A stretch of 64,000 nucleotides of DNA, taken from positions 124,001-188,000 of the forward strand of contig NTMA01000028.1 in the NCBI GenBank assembly GCA_002917075.1, given 5' to 3'. The notes below the pieces were generated by a model, which worked only from the letters and a program-made list of their open reading frames with translations, did no database searches and was not told where the DNA came from. The position numbers were made by a program, and so were the translations under genes. Below, one piece after another: positions 58,055-64,000 of this stretch; position 1 is the first letter of the stretch, and each line of letters begins with the position of its first letter. Source of the stretch: Hawksworthiomyces lignivorus (lineage: Eukaryota; Ascomycota; Sordariomycetes; Ophiostomatales; Ophiostomataceae).

Positions 58055-60201
58055 GTTGGCGGAAGTGTTAAGATCTGCTCAATATGAGAGAAGGCTGAAG
58101 AGCGGAAGTTGTTTTGGCAATTGAATTGCAACTCGGGCGTCAATTTTTAGAAGATTGAAATGGTTACAATAGTCTCTCTAAGATTGGAGATGAAAGGAAA
58201 ACAGAGCAATTCGCACCAACATAGAAAAATGGCACGTATTTATTCTCTTCGTGCTACTTCCTGGAGCAGCATAGTGACAAGCGCACACATAAGGGCAAAA
58301 GATATAAAATTTCCATGACATAACTGTACTATCCTCTGTGTTGCGAATTCCTTGACGAGATGTCAAGAACAGGAACAAGAAAGAGGCGACAATGACCCAT
58401 CAAATTTGGTCAAGTGGTTTGACTCGGCGTAGATCACTGCAGGATTGGTGCATCTCGAGCGCAAGCATGTTGCCTCTCGCTCTACATGGATTCTGAGCAT
58501 CGAAAGATCAAGAACTTCTGGGTGCGATCAGCCCATACGTGAGGAGGCAACGATAATGAACTGGGAGCGCCAATAAATCACAAACCAGCTGTTTATGATA
58601 GTCTACGTGGCCCAAATAAACCCTTGTCTAGGAGCCACGAGTATATTGAAAGCATTAAAAGAAACTTTTATTTTAATTAAATCGACTTGCGAGTAAAATA
58701 ACTTTAATCCACAGAGAATAATCGAGAAGACTGGGCACCGCCACTGATCCTCTTTCAATTTGGTTGTCTGCTGCTGTGCTGATTTCGACAACCGCTTCAA
58801 GAGAACGAACGAGGTCGGAATTGGCGGAATGACGTCGATTGTCTTGGCCGAGGTTTCTCATTGGCGCATAATATCTCCATGCTTAGCCAATATTACCTTT
58901 CAATTCACAACTGGGCAGTGGCTGGTACCCTATTCGTTTCACAGCAATTTTAGACCCTTACGTATCTTCTCTGTCATTTTCCATTTTCTGTGAGAGATGC
59001 TACTGAGTTTCTGCCCATAAGCTATTCCTGTGCTGCAAGAGACCTGCGAGAACACTGACGTAACGGCTATCAATTTGGCTAGGACTAGTGCTTGGCTGGT
59101 CGATGCCATAGTTACAGTCTTCACAACGAGAAGTCTGCTTTGCGTTAACTGAATGATTCCACCATCAGAGGGTTAATGATGTCACTGGCTATTGGCACGC
59201 TAGATTCGTTCCTCCCACAACACGGGAGGGTCGGTTAGCCGCCACGGTCAAAGGGCCTTGCAGCGAGGAATGTGAATAAAATAGATGCCATTTGAAGGCA
59301 CAAACATAGCTTGAAAAGGTTGCGCCTCGGTTCCTGTTTCAACGTTTGGAGAAAATGAATGGGCCAAGTATGCGATTAGCATATGGCTTCTTTTTATATG
59401 AACATCCGATGGTGTAAGGCTTACTTGTTGTCCTTTAGGAGGTTTGGTTTATCACAGTTATATGTTTCAGCAAACACGTCGTAAGAGGCAGAAACGTAGT
59501 GACATAATAGGATTTTCTTGCCCGTTGATTTGAAGCTGTTCGATGGCGAGCGCCAAGTTTCGTGCGTGACATGTTTCGGGCAATACAACAATATATAAAA
59601 TTCATTTGTATCACCGCATTATCTGTACTCTTCAAAAGAATATGGACCAAGAACAAAACTAATAGAGCCGTGAGACGATAAAGTAAGCTAGGCCAGCAGG
59701 ACATAAGCCCTGCTGCAATGATTCTTTCCTGAGAGGAAGCAGATATGAAGGTGCAATCGAACAACGTTTCCTATGTATTGAAGATAGCAGTTCGCTTAAA
59801 TTATGTGTCCCGGCACAATTAACGAATTGCACTACAATAGAAGCAAGTGATCTTATGTCTTACGAGAAGCTTTGCTACGACGGTCATTTGTTTTCCCTCA
59901 TTGAGTGACGGACTTTCTGTATACGGGATACCGGTTTACATTATTAACTGATAAGGACCTGGACACTTCTCTTTGAAAGAAAGCGTTATGGTTTTTCAGT
60001 CTGGCCGCTCGAACTATTCGGTAAGGACATAGCTGGTGCAGTCGTTTCATTCATGTGTAATAGTTCGATAAACTTGGATCACTTCAAAGATATTTAATAC
60101 CTCGAAAATTTCAAGTCGTGTTTTGGACGAAAAAGAAGTAATTTCCCAAAAGAAAAACGGTCCTTCTCAGCGCCCTCTTCTCCCATAGAAATAAAATCAC
60201 A
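58055..60201. other. Intergenic region with a weak two-exon candidate on the minus strand
   Basis: About 2.1 kb, A/T-rich. The best candidate is on the minus strand: an ATG at 59109 opens a frame with a signal-peptide-like start (ALVLAKLIAVTSVFSQVSC). It reaches a GTAAGG donor near 58970 and could join in phase to a frame ending at 58673 through a CCAAG acceptor, giving about 106 residues. The acceptor is poor and no family is recognised, so it is not listed as a gene. The frame at 59435-59764 has no supporting features. Confidence 0.35.
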
Positions 60202-61151
60202 ATGATTTTGAAATATCTCTCGCTTCACGCTGGCCTGGTTGGTATCGTGTTGGCATTATATCTAAATAACGATTGTTATCAAGGTTTGTCTCATCTTCGT
60301 TCTTAAAACCTCACCTTTGCCTCTAGCTGTAGGAGAGCAGAGTTTTAAATCGGAGTCAAAGTACAGACGCTGTTGCAAAGAGCAAAGTATTTGTTGAGTG
60401 CAGCGCCTTTGTACACAAGACGGTCACTGAATTGGAACCCTTGTGAGAAATCTAACATTTCTATTCTCCCAAGGCAAGAGTGCATAATTCTTTTCTAACG
60501 CGTCTTTGCATTGGCAGAACTCCTACTGTGACAATTACTGCATCCACAACCACTCTTGTCGTGCAGACAACAGACACTCTTATTGTCACGACCGTGGCTG
60601 TAGACACTATCAATGCAACCGTGACGGAGACGACAATCATAAAGACCACTCCGATCGTCGAAGTGATTGTCACGTCAACTGTGCTCATATATACAACTGA
60701 ACAAGATTATCAGACAACCACTTTTGTAACGGTGACAGTGTCTCCCAGAACAACAAAGGACCGTAGCCTACATGGATTTGCATATGCAGCCACGATCATA
60801 CCTAAAAAGAATCCGCTGTACGCACCCAACTGTGCTTATGCGGCTCAGCATGGCGGTTTCTGTCTGTATGCGGGAGCACCCCCAGAGACTGCGACCATAG
60901 CGCCTCGGGCAGTAGACATCTGCATGACTGTCACGGCGACGACAACGCCAACAGCGAATGCAATTTTCCACCACACAGTTCTTACAACCAATAATGTGAC
61001 AACCACAAAATCGTCGACGCAGCTCATCGGTGTGGTCTCGTTCGTATCGACCAAGACGCTTACCTTCTATGTAGCCGCCACAATGGCTACTACCACAATC
61101 CTGACCATTACGAACGGGACCCTAACCGAAACTACTACGATACACGCTTAG
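60202..61151 (+). CDS. Secreted Thr-rich protein (middle exon uncertain)
   Basis: The first exon 60202-60283 begins MILKYLSLHAGLVGIVLALYL, a typical signal peptide, and ends at a GTTTGT donor. The last exon 60518-61151 has a good acceptor (branch CTAAC, TTGGCAG) and encodes ~210 residues dominated by Thr/Val/Ala strands such as TITASTTTLVVQTTDTLIV and TETTTIHA. A short central part holds Cys and Tyr (APNCAYAAQHGGFCLYAG). Phase requires a small exon between them; 60327-60360 (CTCTAG acceptor, GTACAG donor) fits and adds AVGEQSFKSESK, but its splice sites are weak. The composition suggests an O-mannosylated cell-wall or extracellular protein. No GPI signal is visible. The family is not recognised. 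Confidence 0.6.
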
Positions 61152-61782
61152 TCGCGAGTGTTAAAGGGACAAGATGAGGCCAAGAAGTCAAGAAATTGTC
61201 CGTACTAGGCTTCATTTCCTACGGTCTTGGACGATGGCCGGCTAATGTTTAATGTAATTGGGAACGAAATGAAAAAAGTTGTCATAAGATGTGATGTCTT
61301 TTTACGGTGAGAAACGTTATTGCCACGGTTAGACATACAATAGACATATTGAACTTTTGGCCGATGTATTTCGCATTACTCTTACAGCGGAATGAATCAT
61401 TTTAGTCTCTTTATTTCTTGGGGCGTGTTGTTCCTGGGTTAGTCTTGCTAGTCTAGCTCCTCATTTTCCGATGGCGATCCGGAAAATGAACTCCTGCGCC
61501 GGAAATTGAGCAAATACCAACGTCGATGCATGATATTAATGAAGGCTACGTCAAGGGCAAGCAATGGGCACAAATACGAGATAGTTAGATAACATGAGCT
61601 TGCATATCCGGATTTAATATGTCTATTATGTCCTAAAGACGCCAAATACAATTCCAACCCCCCGGTTTATTTTGTCCACCGTGTTTCCATCATATTGTGT
61701 TGCTTTTGATGTCCTAACCCTGTAATTGATGTCCCCCAAAAGAGGCATATTTTTCTTGGCCTTGTTGGGGTCTTGCTCCACA
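61152..61782. other. Convergent 3' interval
   Basis: About 630 bp lie between convergent stop codons, A/T-rich, with no supportable gene. Confidence 0.6.
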
Positions 61783-64000
61783 CTAAATTGGAGTCATGTC
61801 TGCAGGGTCCCATTCAAAACCGTAGTCTGAGTAGCCGTTTGTCTCTGGGAACACAACCAGATCGGATGCTTCGAGGCTTTCTAGGAAAGACGAAGGCACG
61901 AACGGAAGTCCTTGGAGCGAAGGCGACGCGGGGACCGTGGGCGTGAATGTGCAGGGATTGCTGACGCGCTGCCGTTTGCGTGCGTGATAGCTCTGGCTCT
62001 GTCCCGCCCACTGGCCGTCTACGTCTTCCAGGGCTGCTGCTATGGAGTGCTTCGCGGAAGGCGGCAGGTCTTGGGGGCCGGTCGCCGCAGACGAGCACGA
62101 GGAAGAAGACTGTATGTTGGCACGGTGCGCGGTGCTGTTGGTGGCCGCTGCCATGGCCGCCATGGCGGAGTGCGTGCTGGCCATCGTGGAGAATGCGACC
62201 CGCCTCTGGCCGGCGTAGTTGCTCGCGTAATTGTGCGGTTCCGCCAGAGCCGGGTCCAGCAGCTCGTCTTGGCTGCTCGCTGCGGATTGCGGCGTCGTCC
62301 CCTCCCGGTGCCGCATCGCGCAGATAAACTCGTCCAGAATGCGCATCATGTGGTGTCCCGGCGGGTAGTTGGCAGACATTATGCTGATGCTTCTGCGGAC
62401 GGACAGGAGCTGTGCGATCACGACGCTCCGCTTTGAAGGGTCCATCTCCAGGACCGCCTCGCCCATCAGGGTCGTGGCCGCAGTGCCAAGGTGGGCCAGC
62501 GCGGTGCCAAACAACAGCGCCACATCGAAACCTGCTCGCAGCTCTTCAAACAGCTCGACGATGTGGCCGGCATGTTCTGCGCAGACTGTGCGAGAGAGAT
62601 TTGTGAAATGCGTCCGGTTGCCATTCTGCACAGAATCCGCAAAGTCTTGCTCATCCGAGTCAACGCGGTATTGGACAAACGGCCGGTGGAGCAGGATCAG
62701 AGCAGCGTGGTACTGTGTGCTGCAAAGCAGAGCGAATGGTTAGCGGGGAGAAAAGTGTGATGGACCAAGATCTAAGAGCAGCATATTGGTGCTTTTTTTT
62801 GTCAGAAGAGGCGAATAACGTACTGTAGCAAATAATAGGACGATGGCATGTTTGCATTCCTCGTCGGCCACTTGAGGTCATTGGGGAGAGCGTCGTACCA
62901 CCCGTGCAAGTCCTCGTCCAGCGCCACCATTTTGAAATATGTTTCTGTCGTACGTGACGGGCGAGACAAGGTCGACCGGTCACATAAGGGGGATATCAAA
63001 TCCATTAGTTGTAGCAAGGATTCGTAAATTCTTGTTGTGAGCATTTTTTCATGGCCAGAGGGCCGGCAACATATTAAACGTGTGAAGTCTTTTGATAAGC
63101 ATGCTGGGGCAATATCCACAGTTTTGAGGGTTGTTGGTCGACCCAGGTATAAGGACCAGTACCTATTATAGATTAGATGTCTGAGATTAGAACGATTGAT
63201 GCATAGAATCATGTATAGCCTTTTGAAAAAGGAAAATAATAGCTAGTAACCTACATATCGTGCAAGATGCATGCCCAGAGAACCATGTGACGGATCTGGG
63301 CTTCTTTAACGGTGAGATGCAGCGGACTTGGATCAACGTGAAGTCCGACATCGATTACGAGACGCAGCGACATGCCTAGTAAAATTAAGTTAGAAGAGAC
63401 AGGTTCATCTCATTGATGGTGGCATGGGCCAATTAACTTGCCTGCAAACATCCAGCCGCTATCGTCCCTCCCCAAGTTGAATTCCACATCGGCGAGAAGA
63501 CCGAATGCCTGTATGGACGGAATACCACCTGGGCGGTCAACTTCCAGTTTGGCTAGGGCCACTGCCTTCTCATGCAATGTTGAGGCAAATCGACCTGTCA
63601 TGGCTAGGCGCTTTACGTCTTTGCGCTTCTTGTCCGCAAAGCGGAAGCCCGTGGCCAGCATAGCTAGGTGCAGGAAGAGCGAGTAGAACTGCGTGCCCCC
63701 GCGCTCTTGGTCGTGGTTGAAAGCGTCAGAATGGACCAGATGCAAGACGGAGTTGTAGCATGCCCAGTACCGACCCATGAGGTAATCGTGTGTCTCCTGG
63801 GACATGTCGCGCACAACCATGCAGATGGGCCAATGAGCTTCTCGCCGGTCAACAGCTGTTTCTGGGTTGATATGCGTTAAGACGTTCATATTGGTCGTTG
63901 GACCAAAGTAGCGAACGCGGCCAGTGGACATGTCAAAGCGGATAGGCGAAGGCACGAGGTTGCGCACTACCGAAGCCGTGGCAGTGTCTGGCGCGTCTGC
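61783..64000 (-). CDS. Fungal-specific transcription factor, C-terminal part (5' end outside window)
   Basis: Four exons are in view: from the edge at 64000 to 63442, 63375-63255, 63162-62824 and 62719-61783. Together they give 651 residues in one consistent phase. The first intron (66 bp) has a GC donor (GCAAGT); the next GT options cause an early stop. The protein has the layout of the fungal regulatory (Fungal_trans) domain: THDYLMGRYWACYNSVLHLVHSDAF, then FYSLFLHLAMLATGFRFADKKR, MSLRLVIDVGLHVDPSPL, the diagnostic MYWSLYLGRPTTL, and QYHAALILLHRPFVQY. The C-terminus is Ser/Ala-rich. A Zn2Cys6 cluster is expected in the missing N-terminus but not seen. NIT4-like regulators share these blocks. 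Targets are unknown. Confidence 0.85.

Overview
The window is nuclear DNA from a filamentous ascomycete (Pezizomycotina), most likely a Sordariomycete. Genes carry 0-5 short introns (about 60-140 bp, GTRNGT donors, CTAAC/CTGAC branch sites, YAG acceptors). Exons are GC-rich, intergenic DNA is pyrimidine- or A/T-rich, and the gene set is typical fungal housekeeping. The class-level placement is inference. I see no prophage, insertion sequence, CRISPR array, rRNA or convincing tRNA.

Left part (1-33 kb), conserved eukaryotic genes: an unrecognised acidic-tailed protein (9-2678, +); the replication-checkpoint mediator Mrc1 (3047-7859, -); SAGA subunit Hfi1/Ada1 (9493-11305, -), divergent from gamma-tubulin complex protein GCP3 (12193-15241, +); the mitotic inhibitor kinase Wee1 (16211-19939, -); Mediator subunit Med1 (23137-25598, -), divergent from an HDDC2-type HD-domain nucleotidase (27070-27996, +); and the CSA/ERCC8 WD40 repair protein (29632-31526, -), divergent from an unrecognised acidic-tailed protein (31985-32850, +). 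Mrc1 and Wee1 act in S-phase/mitosis control, and both have clustered ACGCGT (MluI cell-cycle box) motifs upstream.

Middle (32.9-47.0 kb): about 14 kb with no credible gene, ending in a pyrimidine-rich leader with two short upstream ORFs before a 1456-residue Zn2Cys6 transcription factor (47035-51760, +). This looks like an extended regulatory region or a non-coding transcription unit.

Right part (51.7-64 kb): autophagy protein Atg5 (52713-54005, -), a Gly/Ser-rich small protein (54984-55789, -), a four-helix MARVEL-type membrane protein (57463-58054, -), a secreted Thr-rich protein (60202-61151, +), and the C-terminal 651 residues of a second fungal transcription factor whose 5' end lies beyond the window (61783-64000, -). 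A short minus-strand frame near 56.8 kb resembles a divergent HMG box.

Exon structures were built by hand from splice signals and reading phase, and protein identities rest on family motifs recognised by eye. No database search was run.
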